A stretch of 6,105 bases of DNA, from contig PXSD01000063.1 in assembly GCA_003023165.1 (NCBI GenBank), forward strand, positions 1,259 through 7,363, given 5' to 3'. Shown piece by piece: positions 1-5,816 of this stretch. The stretch comes from Halobacteriales archaeon QS_9_67_15 (GTDB lineage: Archaea; Halobacteriota; Halobacteria; Halobacteriales; Haloarculaceae). How positions within the stretch are numbered: position 1 is the first letter of the stretch; every line of letters begins with the position of its first letter. The notes beneath the pieces are model-generated. The model did no database searches and was not told where the DNA came from. It saw nothing but the letters and a program-made list of their open reading frames with translations. Both the position numbers and the translations under genes were made by a program.

Positions 1-285
1 GTCGCCGACCTCGGCCGTCTCGCCGATGACGACGCCCATCCCGTGGTCGACGAACACGCGGCGTCCGAGTTCCGCGCCGGGGTGGATCTCGACTCCGGTT
101 AGAAACCGAGTGGTCTGGGAGAGGAGTCTGGCGGTGAAGTGGTGGTCGCGCGTCCAGAGCCAGTGGGCCAGTCGATACACCCAGACGGCGTGGAGGCCGG
201 CGTAGAGGAGTACCTCGGCGGTGCTCTTGGCGGCCGGGTCTGTCTCGCGGGCTGTACGGACGTCCTCGCGGAGTCGGTCGAACAT
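1..285 (-). CDS. cysE: Serine O-acetyltransferase, N-terminal part (runs off left edge)
   Basis: CysE transfers acetyl from acetyl-CoA to L-serine, giving O-acetylserine, the acceptor for sulfide in cysteine synthesis; it is cytosolic. I translated the minus strand from the ATG at 285: 95 codons stay open to the window edge. After a helical N-terminus (MFDRLREDVRTARETDP) comes the start of the left-handed beta-helix with GVEIHPGAELGRR (64-76) and VDHGMGVVIGETAEVGD (79-95). His81 in the DHG motif matches the family's catalytic His; Glu66 sits where E. coli CysE has Asp143, as in the shorter Bacillus-like CysE type. The short N-terminal domain also fits that type. The start matches the usual family N-terminus. 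No Shine-Dalgarno and no TATA-like box lie at leaderless distance; the only good TATA box is about 160 nt upstream, so the mRNA probably carries a long 5' leader containing a cysteine-rich ORF. The C-terminus is not visible. Confidence 0.93.
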   Translation of the reverse strand, partial: MFDRLREDVRTARETDPAAKSTAEVLLYAGLHAVWVYRLAHWLWTRDHHFTARLLSQTTRFLTGVEIHPGAELGRRVFVDHGMGVVIGETAEVGD

Positions 286-302
286 GGTGTGGTGTGGGTG
301 AG

Positions 303-392
303 AGTGTCGCTAGACGTGGCGATGCAGACGGGAAGGAGCGACGCTCAACAACAGCACCGCCGAACGGTGTTCGGCTGGTCGGCTGCGACACT
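303..392 (-). promoter_or_regulatory. Candidate attenuator-like leader RNA of cysE with alternative stems
   Basis: Numbering the RNA from +1 at 422, segment A (AGUGUCGC, nt 31-38, coordinates 392-385) is perfectly complementary to segment C (GCGACACU, nt 113-120, coordinates 310-303). Segment B (GUCGCU, nt 81-86, coordinates 342-337), just after the leader stop, is complementary to AGCGAC (nt 112-117, coordinates 311-306), overlapping C. A:C and B:C therefore exclude each other. A ribosome paused on the Cys codons (nt 67-75) should cover B but leave A free. No U-tract follows, so if functional the switch may act on translation or reinitiation at cysE rather than through a classical intrinsic terminator. 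The pairing is seen in the sequence; the switching is inference. Confidence 0.4.
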
Positions 393-422
393 GACGGGCG
401 AACGAGGCTGCCCGGTGGACAT
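345..422 (-). CDS. Putative leaderless poly-cysteine leader peptide upstream of cysE (25 aa)
   Basis: A 25-codon minus-strand ORF begins ATG at 422 and ends NTVRRCCC-stop: TGC (356-354), TGT (353-351), TGT (350-348), TGA (347-345). Three adjacent Cys codons are striking because cysteine is rare in haloarchaeal proteins, and two use TGT, the codon GC-rich genomes disfavour. The ATG lies 25 nt downstream of the end of a TATA-like box (447-453), the distance expected for a leaderless archaeal transcript. The stop is followed by a 59-nt spacer and then the cysE start. Leaderless poly-cysteine upstream ORFs that sense cysteine supply are known in mycobacteria, and tandem cognate codons are the hallmark of amino-acid attenuators in bacteria. 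I infer that ribosome transit through the Cys codons reports Cys-tRNA supply and tunes cysE. No family homology is claimed; the ORF could be fortuitous, but codons, position and downstream gene all agree. Confidence 0.6.
   Translation of the reverse strand: MSTGQPRSPVSVAADQPNTVRRCCC
359..375 (-). repeat. Perfect 7-bp inverted repeat inside the leader ORF
   Basis: Arms GCCGAAC and GTTCGGC flank a 3-nt spacer, just before the tandem Cys codons. In the minus-strand RNA a competing hairpin is possible: CACCG, loop UUCGG, CGGUG (369-355), which overlaps the first Cys codon. The element could be part of the leader RNA fold or, as DNA, an operator-like dyad about 50 nt downstream of the predicted start of transcription. 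The two roles cannot be separated from sequence alone. Confidence 0.45.
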
Positions 423-446
423 GATCGAACGTCGCCTGCGCAACGT

Positions 447-453
447 CTTAAAA
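447..453 (-). promoter_or_regulatory. TATA-like box for the leader ORF/cysE transcript
   Basis: On the minus strand this reads TTTTAAG, a form common in haloarchaeal promoters, in otherwise GC-rich DNA. Its centre is 28 nt from the ATG at 422, predicting a transcript that starts at or next to that ATG. The same transcript would carry about 137 nt before the cysE ATG at 285. The stretch where a cysE-proximal leaderless promoter should lie (about 305-320) has no AT-rich box. The region upstream of the TATA box (454-460) does not show a strong purine-rich BRE, so strength is uncertain. Confidence 0.55.
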
Positions 454-520
454 CAATCGACGTGGCACCCAGCGCGAGCGAGCGCGGCGACCGAACCCGG
501 CCCCGACCGGGAGTGGCCGG

Positions 521-1918
521 TCACTCCGAGTCGACCTGCTCGACGTCGTGAAACTCGAAGCACGCGCCGCCCTCGGGACCGGTCGTGACCGATACTTCCC
601 AGCCGTGGGTGTCGGCGATAGTCTCGACGATGTTCAGTCCGAACCCCGTCCCGCTCTCTGCCGTCGTGTACCCGGGGTCGAAGGCGCGCTCGCGCTCGCT
701 CTCGGGGATGCCCGTCCCGTCGTCCGCCACGAAGAACCCGTCCTCGCAGTCACCGACGGTGACGATCACGTCCGGCCCCCCGTGTTCGGCCGCGTTTCGG
801 AACAGGTTCTCGAGCAACTGGCGGAGCCGGCTCCGGTCGGCCCGGATCCGGGAGTCGCTCTCGACCCTGATCCCTGCCTGCCCGGTCTCGACCGTCTCCC
901 AGCACTTCCCGGCGAGCGACCCGAGGTCGACGACCCCCTCGTTGGCCTCGGAGTGACCCTCGCGGGTGAGCGCCAGCAGGTCGTCGATGAGCGTCTCCAT
1001 GCGGTCCAGCGCGGAGGAGACGGCGTCGAGGTGTTCGAGGTCGCCGGTCTTGCGAGCGAGTTCGAGCCGCCCCGTCGCCACATTGAGCGGGTTACGGAGG
1101 TCGTGGGAGACGACGCTCGCGAACCGCTCCAGGCGCTCGTTCTGGCGCTCCAGTTCTCGCTCGGAGGCCACTCGCTCGGACACGTCGCGCCCCTCGACGA
1201 TGAGCGAGACGACCGTCCCGTCCTCGGTCACGGGACGGACGATGCCGTCGACCGGGACCTCGTCGCCGTCCGGCGTCACGTGGGACGCGTCGAAGCGGAC
1301 GTACTCGCCGTCGGCCGCCCGGTCGATCCACTCCCGGAGGTCCTCCTGTAGTTTCTCGGAGTGGCTCCACCACGGCGTCGACGGGAACGGCTTCCCTACC
1401 ACCGAGTCCAGCGTGGTCTCGACCAGCTCGAGGGCCGTCGCGTTCGCGGTGACGACTCGCCCGTCGGCGTCGAGGATACCGATGAAGGTGTCCGGCGTGT
1501 CGAGAACCGCCCTGAACCGACGCCGGCTCCGTTCGAGCTGGCGCTCTCGGTCGGCTCGGACGCTCACGTCCCTGAACACGAGGACGGCACCGCTCACCTC
1601 GTCGTCGTCGCGGACCTGCGTCACCCTGATCTCGACCGGCATCCGGCTGGGGACGGGCGCTGTCTCGGGGTGGTGCATCGTCACCTCGACGCGCTTGTCC
1701 GCGACCGCGTCGCGGAGCGCGGCCTCGGTCGCCGCACTGAGGGCGGTGAATCCCGTCTCGACGTATCGGTCGAGGACCGCGAAGTCGGAGCCGACCAGTT
1801 CCTCCCGGTCGGTGTCCGTCACGGTGTGGAATCGCTTGTTGACGTAGGCTATCTCGCCGGCCTCGTCCACCGCGACCACCGGCTCGTGCATACTCTCCAG
1901 TACTGTGTCGCTGTCCAT
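521..1918 (-). CDS. PAS-PAS sensor histidine kinase (soluble)
   Basis: A 465-aa cytosolic sensor kinase that would autophosphorylate on His and pass the phosphate to an Asp in a response regulator. Numbered from the ATG at 1918: a first PAS domain (about 5-117), a second PAS domain (about 132-247), a short helical linker, then the HisKA H-box ASVVSHDLRNPLN with the phospho-acceptor His272. The HATPase domain has the N-box LLENLFRNAAEHG (368-380), G1 box DDGTGIP (399-405) and G2 box GTGFGLNIV (423-431), so it looks catalytically complete. There are no membrane segments, signal peptide or receiver domain; the PAS domains presumably sense an internal cue. A GTG four codons upstream (1930) is the only other in-frame start, since a TAG precedes it; neither has a clear Shine-Dalgarno and I prefer the ATG. 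It lies 157 bp after the acyl-CoA dehydrogenase stop; no response regulator is beside it, so it is an orphan kinase in this window. Confidence 0.93.
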   Translation of the reverse strand: MDSDTVLESMHEPVVAVDEAGEIAYVNKRFHTVTDTDREELVGSDFAVLDRYVETGFTALSAATEAALRDAVADKRVEVTMHHPETAPVPSRMPVEIRVTQVRDDDEVSGAVLVFRDVSVRADRERQLERSRRRFRAVLDTPDTFIGILDADGRVVTANATALELVETTLDSVVGKPFPSTPWWSHSEKLQEDLREWIDRAADGEYVRFDASHVTPDGDEVPVDGIVRPVTEDGTVVSLIVEGRDVSERVASERELERQNERLERFASVVSHDLRNPLNVATGRLELARKTGDLEHLDAVSSALDRMETLIDDLLALTREGHSEANEGVVDLGSLAGKCWETVETGQAGIRVESDSRIRADRSRLRQLLENLFRNAAEHGGPDVIVTVGDCEDGFFVADDGTGIPESERERAFDPGYTTAESGTGFGLNIVETIADTHGWEVSVTTGPEGGACFEFHDVEQVDSE

Positions 1919-1996
1919 CTGAGCGGTCACTCGTCTCTACGGACACTGAGAGGGTGAGGGACAAGTCAGTACCGGCGGGCGAGGAGCGATCGTTCG

Positions 1997-2030
1997 ACCC
2001 GGGTCCGCCTCTGCAGGCGTCGGCCCGGGT
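1997..2030 (-). repeat. 34-nt stem-loop between acyl-CoA dehydrogenase and kinase genes
   Basis: Outer arms ACCCGGG (1997-2003) and CCCGGGT (2024-2030) and inner arms CGCCT (2006-2010) and AGGCG (2015-2019) around a CTGC loop can form an interrupted 12-bp GC-rich hairpin. It starts about 46 nt past the acyl-CoA dehydrogenase stop and about 80 nt before the kinase start, so it sits where a terminator, RNA-processing site or regulator site would be. No T-run follows on the minus strand, which argues against a standard archaeal terminator. I see no convincing TATA box for the kinase gene in the rest of this gap (1919-2075). Confidence 0.4.
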
Positions 2031-2075
2031 GTCGAGCGAAGCGCGTCTCCGACGGGTGGACGCCGAGCGGCCGGC

Positions 2076-3284
2076 TCAGGCTATGCCCTTGCCGAGCAGC
2101 TCGCGGGCGATAATGTTCTTCTGGATCTCCGTGGTACCCTCGTAGATCTGGGTGATCTTGGCGTCGCGGTAGAACCGCTCGACGTCGAAGTCGTTGACGT
2201 ACCCGGCACCGCCGTGGATCTGGACTGCCTCGTCGGCCACGTCGACGGCGATCCGGGAGGCGTACTCCTTGGCCATCGAGGCCAACTGAGTCAGCTGGTC
2301 GTCGGCGTGGTCGACGCTCCAGGCGGACTTGTAGGTCAGCTGGCGCGCGGCCTCGGTCTTCGTGTGCATGTCGGCGAGCTTGTGCTGGATGGCCTGAAAC
2401 TCGCTGATGGGCTGGCCGAACTGCTCGCGCTCCTCCGCGTAGTCGAGCGCGCGCTCGGCGGCTCCGCGGGCGATGCCGACGCCCTGTGCGGCGACCACCG
2501 TCCGCGTCTCGTCGAAGAACTGCATGAGCTGGAGGAAGCCGGCGCCGCGAGTCCCCACGAGGTTCTCCTCGGGCACGCGGACGTCGTCGAAGATCAGCTC
2601 GGCGGTGTCGGAGGCACGGATGCCGAGCTTGCCGGTGATCTTGTCCGCCTGGAACCCGTCTCGGTCGGACTCGACGATGATCTGCGAGAAGCCGTTGTAT
2701 CGGCCCTCGGCGTCCGGGTCGGTCTTGCAGAGGACGACGAAGAAGTCGCCCACCGACCCGTTCGTGATCCACATTTTGTTGCCGTTGATCACCCACTCGT
2801 CCCCGTTCTGGGAGGCCTCGGGCGTCCCAGAGCTCGCTGAGCTCTGCTCAGCGGTGTCCTTCTCGGCGCTCGTCGCCACGGACGAGACGTCCGACCCCAC
2901 GTCGGGTTCGCTGATGGCCGACCCCATGATGGCTTCGCCCTCCGCGACCGGCCGAAGGTACTCCTCTTTCTGTTCCTCTGTCCCGAACTCAACCAGCGCG
3001 TCGGTCCCGAACGCCGCCGAGGTGATCGACAGGCCGATCCCCGGGTCGGCGGCGAACAGCTCCTCCGTGATGATGATGTTCGTGAGGTAGTCGTAGCCGA
3101 CGCCACCGTACTCGAGCGGGACGTTGGCACCGACCAGCCCGAGCTCGGCGGCCTCGTCGACGAGTTCGTGCGGGAACCTCTCCTCGGTGTCGTACTCGGT
3201 TCCGACGGGCTTGATCTCGTTCTCCGCGAATCGGCGGACTTCGTCGCGGACTTGCGTTTGTTCCTCTGAAAGTGCGAAGTCCAT
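2076..3284 (-). CDS. Acyl-CoA dehydrogenase
   Basis: A 402-aa FAD flavoenzyme oxidising acyl-CoA to trans-2-enoyl-CoA, the first step of beta-oxidation, passing electrons to ETF. The N-terminal helical domain begins MDFALSEEQTQVRDEVRRFA, a canonical family start; the middle beta-domain contains SAISEPDVGSDVSS and MWITNGSVGDF (171-181); the C-terminal helical domain has REQFGQPISEFQAIQHKLAD and QIHGGAGYVNDF. The expected catalytic Glu is E382 in IYEGTTEIQ. Upstream ATGs at 3308 and beyond are in frame, but the ATG at 3284 gives the family start and lies at leaderless distance from a TATA-like box that includes the 3308 ATG. Residues about 144-160 (TAEQSSASSGTPEASQN) are an extra polar stretch between SAEKD and GDEWVINGNKMW, where homologues usually have only a short turn. 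The gene is divergent from the hydroxyacyl-CoA dehydrogenase/enoyl-CoA hydratase fusion, which performs the next two steps. Chain-length preference cannot be read. Confidence 0.95.
   Translation of the reverse strand: MDFALSEEQTQVRDEVRRFAENEIKPVGTEYDTEERFPHELVDEAAELGLVGANVPLEYGGVGYDYLTNIIITEELFAADPGIGLSITSAAFGTDALVEFGTEEQKEEYLRPVAEGEAIMGSAISEPDVGSDVSSVATSAEKDTAEQSSASSGTPEASQNGDEWVINGNKMWITNGSVGDFFVVLCKTDPDAEGRYNGFSQIIVESDRDGFQADKITGKLGIRASDTAELIFDDVRVPEENLVGTRGAGFLQLMQFFDETRTVVAAQGVGIARGAAERALDYAEEREQFGQPISEFQAIQHKLADMHTKTEAARQLTYKSAWSVDHADDQLTQLASMAKEYASRIAVDVADEAVQIHGGAGYVNDFDVERFYRDAKITQIYEGTTEIQKNIIARELLGKGIA
2828..2852. repeat. Overlapping palindromes inside the acyl-CoA dehydrogenase insertion
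   Basis: CAGAGCTC (2828-2835) and GAGCTCTG (2839-2846) are perfect 8-bp inverted arms around GCT. Overlapping them, GCTGAG (2836-2841) and CTCAGC (2847-2852) form a second perfect 6-bp inverted repeat. The whole patch falls within the codons (about 2805-2855) of the extra segment in the protein. The coincidence of palindrome and insertion suggests that a small palindromic element entered in frame, though local slippage could also explain it. Confidence 0.6.
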
Positions 3285-3307
3285 ACCGTCAGTGTCACCC
3301 GGTACCA

Positions 3308-3314
3308 TACATAA
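3308..3314 (-). promoter_or_regulatory. TATA-like box for acyl-CoA dehydrogenase
   Basis: On the minus strand this reads TTATGTA, in a locally AT-richer stretch of the 114-bp divergent intergenic region. Its centre is 27 nt from the ATG at 3284, fitting a leaderless transcript and supporting that start over the ATG at 3308, which lies within the box. The match to a haloarchaeal consensus is moderate. Confidence 0.4.
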
Positions 3315-3365
3315 CGCTTCGTAATCAACTATCAACTCGGCAGGTGTTTACTGGCGAGAGAAACC

Positions 3366-3389
3366 TTGAAACGGAAGCCGACAGAGGGT
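3366..3389 (+). promoter_or_regulatory. Weak promoter/ribosome-binding signals for the hydroxyacyl-CoA dehydrogenase fusion
   Basis: Two weak options exist for the gene starting at 3399. TTGAAAC (3366-3372) lies about 30 nt upstream and could serve as a poor TATA box for a leaderless transcript. Alternatively GTTTAC (3346-3351) could start transcription near 3375, and GAGGGT (3384-3389) about 10 nt before the ATG could be a Shine-Dalgarno. Neither is strong. Confidence 0.25.
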
Positions 3390-3398
3390 CCACACGGT

Positions 3399-5360
3399 AT
3401 GAACTTCGAGGACATCGAGCGGATCGCGGTGCTCGGCGCCGGCAACATGGGCCACGGAATCACCGAGGTCGCGGCGCTCGCGGGCTACGACGTGACGATG
3501 CGGGACATCGAAGACGAGTTCGTCGAGGACGGCTACGACAGCATCGAGTGGTCGCTCGGCAAACTCGCAGAGAACGGCCAGATCAGTGAGGAAGCGGCCG
3601 ACGCCACGCTCGAACGGATCGAACCGCTCGTCGACTTCGAGGCGGCTGTCGAGGACGCCGACGTCGTCATCGAGGCCGTCCCAGAGCGCATGGACATCAA
3701 GAAGGACGTCTACACCGAACTGGAGTCCTACGCGCCGAACGAAGCTATCTTCGCCACGAACACCTCTAGCCTCTCGATCACGGAACTGTCGGACGTGACG
3801 GAGCGGCCCGAGCAGTTCTGCGGGACGCACTTTTTCAACCCGCCGGTCCGGATGGCGCTCGTCGAGGTCATCCGCGGCGAACACACCGCCGACGGGACCC
3901 TCGACACCGTCGAGCAACTCGCCGAGGACTTCGACAAGACGCCGGTCCGCGTCCGGAAGGACTCGCCGGGCTTCATCGTCAACCGTGTCCTCGTCCCGCA
4001 GATGAACGAGGCGTGCTGGCTCGTCCACGACGACGCGGCCACCGTCTCCGAGGTCGACTCGACCACGAAGTTCGACATGGGCCTCCCGATGGGCGCGTTC
4101 GAGCTCGGCGACCAGGTCGGCCACGACGTGACCCTCCACGTCCTCGAGTACCTCAACGAGGTGCTCGGCGAGGCCTACGAGCCCTGCCCGCTCCTCGAGG
4201 AGAAAGTCGACGCCGAGGAACTCGGCAAGAAGTCCGGCAAGGGCTTCTACGACTACGAGGACGGCGGCGTCGACATTCCGGCCGACGCGGGCCGCGAGGA
4301 CGTGAAAGCGCGCCTGATCGCCGTGATGGCCAACGAGGTCGGCAAGCTCGTCGAGAACGACGTCGCCTCCGTGAGCGACGTCGACGAGGCGATGATGCTC
4401 GGCGCCGGCTTCCCGGAGGGACCGGGCAAGCGCGCCGACGCCCACGGCCTCGACGAACTCATCGAGACGCTCGAATCCGCGCACGAAGAGACGGGTGAGC
4501 CCCGGTACGAGGTCTCCGACGGCCTGCGACAGGCCGCCGAGGAGGGCGGCTTCTACGGCTCCGAGGACGGGAGCGAGACCGTCTCCTTCGAGCAGATCGA
4601 GGTCGAGACCGACGGGAACGTCGGGCACATCGCGCTCGACCGCCCGGCTCGGATGAACACGATCACCGTCCGGATGATCGAGGAGATCGACACGGCGCTG
4701 GACCAGTTCGACGACGGCGACGTGCGCGCGGTCCTGCTCGAAGGCGGCGGCGACCGCGCGTTCTCCGCCGGTTTCGACGCCGCGAGCGCCGCACCCGAGA
4801 GCGGCCTCGAAGCCAGCGAGATGTCCCGAAAAGGCCAGCAGGTGTTCGGCCGCCTCGAAGCGGTCGGGATGCCGGTCGTCGCGGCCGTCGACGGCTACTG
4901 CCTCGGCGGCGGCATGGAACTGGCGACCGCCGCGGACATGCGCATCGCCAGCGAGGGGTCGAAGTTCGGCCAGCCCGAGCACGACCTCGGCCTCCTGCCG
5001 GGGTGGGGCGGCACGCAGCGACTGAAACACGTCGTCGGCGAGGGTCGCGCCAAGGAGATCATCTTCACCGCGCGCAACGACTACGACCCCGAGACGATGG
5101 CCGACTACGGCCTCGTCAACGAGGTCCTCGGCCACGACGAGTTCGACGACCGCAAGTGGGACCTCGCCCGTGATCTGGCCGCCGGCCCGCCCATCGCGCA
5201 GAAACTCACCAAGCGCGCGATGCTCGCCGGCCGCGACGACACCGACGCCGGTCTCGAGTACGAGGCTTCCGCCTTCGGCCACCTGTTCACGACCGACGAC
5301 GTCTGGGAGGGGCTGGCCGCCTTCCAGCAGGACCGCGAACCCGAGTTCGAAGGGAAGTAA
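3399..5360 (+). CDS. Bifunctional 3-hydroxyacyl-CoA dehydrogenase / enoyl-CoA hydratase
   Basis: A 653-aa fusion catalysing hydration of 2-enoyl-CoA and NAD-dependent oxidation of the resulting 3-hydroxyacyl-CoA. Residues 1-185 are a Rossmann NAD domain with GAGNMGHG (13-20); residues about 188-285 are the 3HCDH dimerisation domain, and a second, partial 3HCDH-like repeat follows (about 300-385). Predicted active-site residues are Ser123 (NTSS), His144 (HFFNPP), Glu156 (LVEVI) and Asn195. Residues about 400-653 are a crotonase domain with oxyanion-hole segments FSAGFD and CLGGGMEL and both catalytic glutamates (Glu507, Glu527 in FGQPEHDLGLLPGWGGTQRL), so hydratase activity is expected. The order, dehydrogenase first, is the reverse of bacterial FadB but is known in archaea. 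I chose the ATG at 3399 because MNFEDIERIAVLGAGNMG is a normal family start; the TTG at 3366 only adds 11 unrelated residues. The gene is transcribed away from the acyl-CoA dehydrogenase. Confidence 0.95.
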   Translation: MNFEDIERIAVLGAGNMGHGITEVAALAGYDVTMRDIEDEFVEDGYDSIEWSLGKLAENGQISEEAADATLERIEPLVDFEAAVEDADVVIEAVPERMDIKKDVYTELESYAPNEAIFATNTSSLSITELSDVTERPEQFCGTHFFNPPVRMALVEVIRGEHTADGTLDTVEQLAEDFDKTPVRVRKDSPGFIVNRVLVPQMNEACWLVHDDAATVSEVDSTTKFDMGLPMGAFELGDQVGHDVTLHVLEYLNEVLGEAYEPCPLLEEKVDAEELGKKSGKGFYDYEDGGVDIPADAGREDVKARLIAVMANEVGKLVENDVASVSDVDEAMMLGAGFPEGPGKRADAHGLDELIETLESAHEETGEPRYEVSDGLRQAAEEGGFYGSEDGSETVSFEQIEVETDGNVGHIALDRPARMNTITVRMIEEIDTALDQFDDGDVRAVLLEGGGDRAFSAGFDAASAAPESGLEASEMSRKGQQVFGRLEAVGMPVVAAVDGYCLGGGMELATAADMRIASEGSKFGQPEHDLGLLPGWGGTQRLKHVVGEGRAKEIIFTARNDYDPETMADYGLVNEVLGHDEFDDRKWDLARDLAAGPPIAQKLTKRAMLAGRDDTDAGLEYEASAFGHLFTTDDVWEGLAAFQQDREPEFEGK

Positions 5361-5373
5361 GCGCGACGGACCG

Positions 5374-5379
5374 TTTTTT
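5374..5379 (+). terminator. T6 transcription terminator of the fusion gene
   Basis: A run of six T residues begins 14 nt after the TAA at 5358-5360. Archaeal RNA polymerase terminates at short T-tracts without needing a strong hairpin, and T-runs are uncommon in this GC-rich DNA. Its position right after an isolated gene makes it the likely terminator. Confidence 0.55.
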
Positions 5380-5381
5380 CC

Positions 5382-5489
5382 ATACGGATTGCTGTAGTTC
5401 GGTACCGCCGCTCCGGACAGCGTCCTGGTTTCGAGCGCCCGAAGAACCCGGACACGTCGGCTGGCTCGAAACCATCTACAGCGATCCGT
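5382..5489. repeat. Nested inverted-repeat element, MITE-like
   Basis: ATACGGATTGCTGTAG (5382-5397) is mirrored by CTACAGCGATCCGTAT (5474-5489): 15 of 16 positions are complementary. Inside, TGGTTTCGAGC (5426-5436) is mirrored perfectly by GCTCGAAACCA (5462-5472). The two right arms are separated by one base, the two left arms by 28. The 108-bp unit has no ORF of its own and begins two bases after the T6 terminator. Terminal inverted repeats around a short non-coding core fit a miniature inverted-repeat element or the remains of an insertion sequence; a large structured RNA is the alternative. I see no clear target-site duplication in the flanks. Confidence 0.55.
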
Positions 5490-5568
5490 ATCAGTCTCTT
5501 CGGCCGCGTCGAGCGCCTGCTGGGCGACCCGTTCGCTCGCCTGCTCAACGAACGACTCCGGGAGTTCC

Positions 5569-5785
5569 TCAACCCCCGCAACACAGCTCGCCGAGGTCTC
5601 GCCACTCTCCGGTGTGGAGGCCGACGTCGAGTTCGCGACCACAGCCCTCGCAGTGAAGTACCACGGGGACAAGCCCCGAAGCTTCATCGTCGTGACCGCA
5701 CGTCCCAAGACGGGTCGTGCCGTCGCAGGCGAACGTACTTCCCCTCGACCGTCCCGAGATGGGTCGGCTGGAAGTACCACCCGAA
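5569..5785 (-). pseudogene. Frame-disrupted remnant with a possible zinc-binding Cys pattern
   Basis: On the minus strand one frame (5785-5732) reads FGWYFQPTHLGTVEGKYV and, from about 5736, a second frame reads TFACDGTTRLGTCGHDDEAS followed by a stretch with HCEGCGRELDVG, stopping at TGA 5571-5569. Both pieces use G/C-ending codons. CDGTTRLGTC and CEGC together look like a zinc ribbon. The second frame has no ATG, GTG or TTG between the preceding in-frame stop and this segment, and joining the pieces needs a frameshift near 5732-5736; hence I call it a remnant rather than a gene. The original family is not recognised. A third open frame just beyond (5580-5490, minus) reads VEELPESFVEQASERVAQQA and could be another piece, or unrelated. 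Confidence 0.35.
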
Positions 5786-5816
5786 CGCTCGGTGCGTCCG
5801 TGAGGGGCGGCGGCTC

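Noticed and set aside
496..526. Short hairpins (496-511 CCCGG/CCGGG; 511-526 GAGTG/CACTC) near the kinase stop as its terminator
   Set aside because: Arms are only 5 bp and no T-run follows until TTTT at 453-450, which I read as the TATA box of the leader transcript. Such short arms are expected by chance in this GC-rich DNA.
548..1351. A 267-codon plus-strand frame, with other plus-strand frames up to 1957
   Set aside because: They overlap the kinase gene on the opposite strand, which has complete PAS, HisKA and ATPase motifs; the plus-strand products show no domain.
3399..5360. Unusual order of the dehydrogenase-hydratase fusion as a novelty
   Set aside because: Dehydrogenase-first fusions with a C-terminal crotonase domain are already known in archaea, and all expected catalytic residues are present.
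5655..5780. Direct repeat GAAGTACCAC at 5655-5664 and 5771-5780
   Set aside because: Only 10 bp, two copies, no regular spacing or flanking structure; too weak to call a repeat element or CRISPR.
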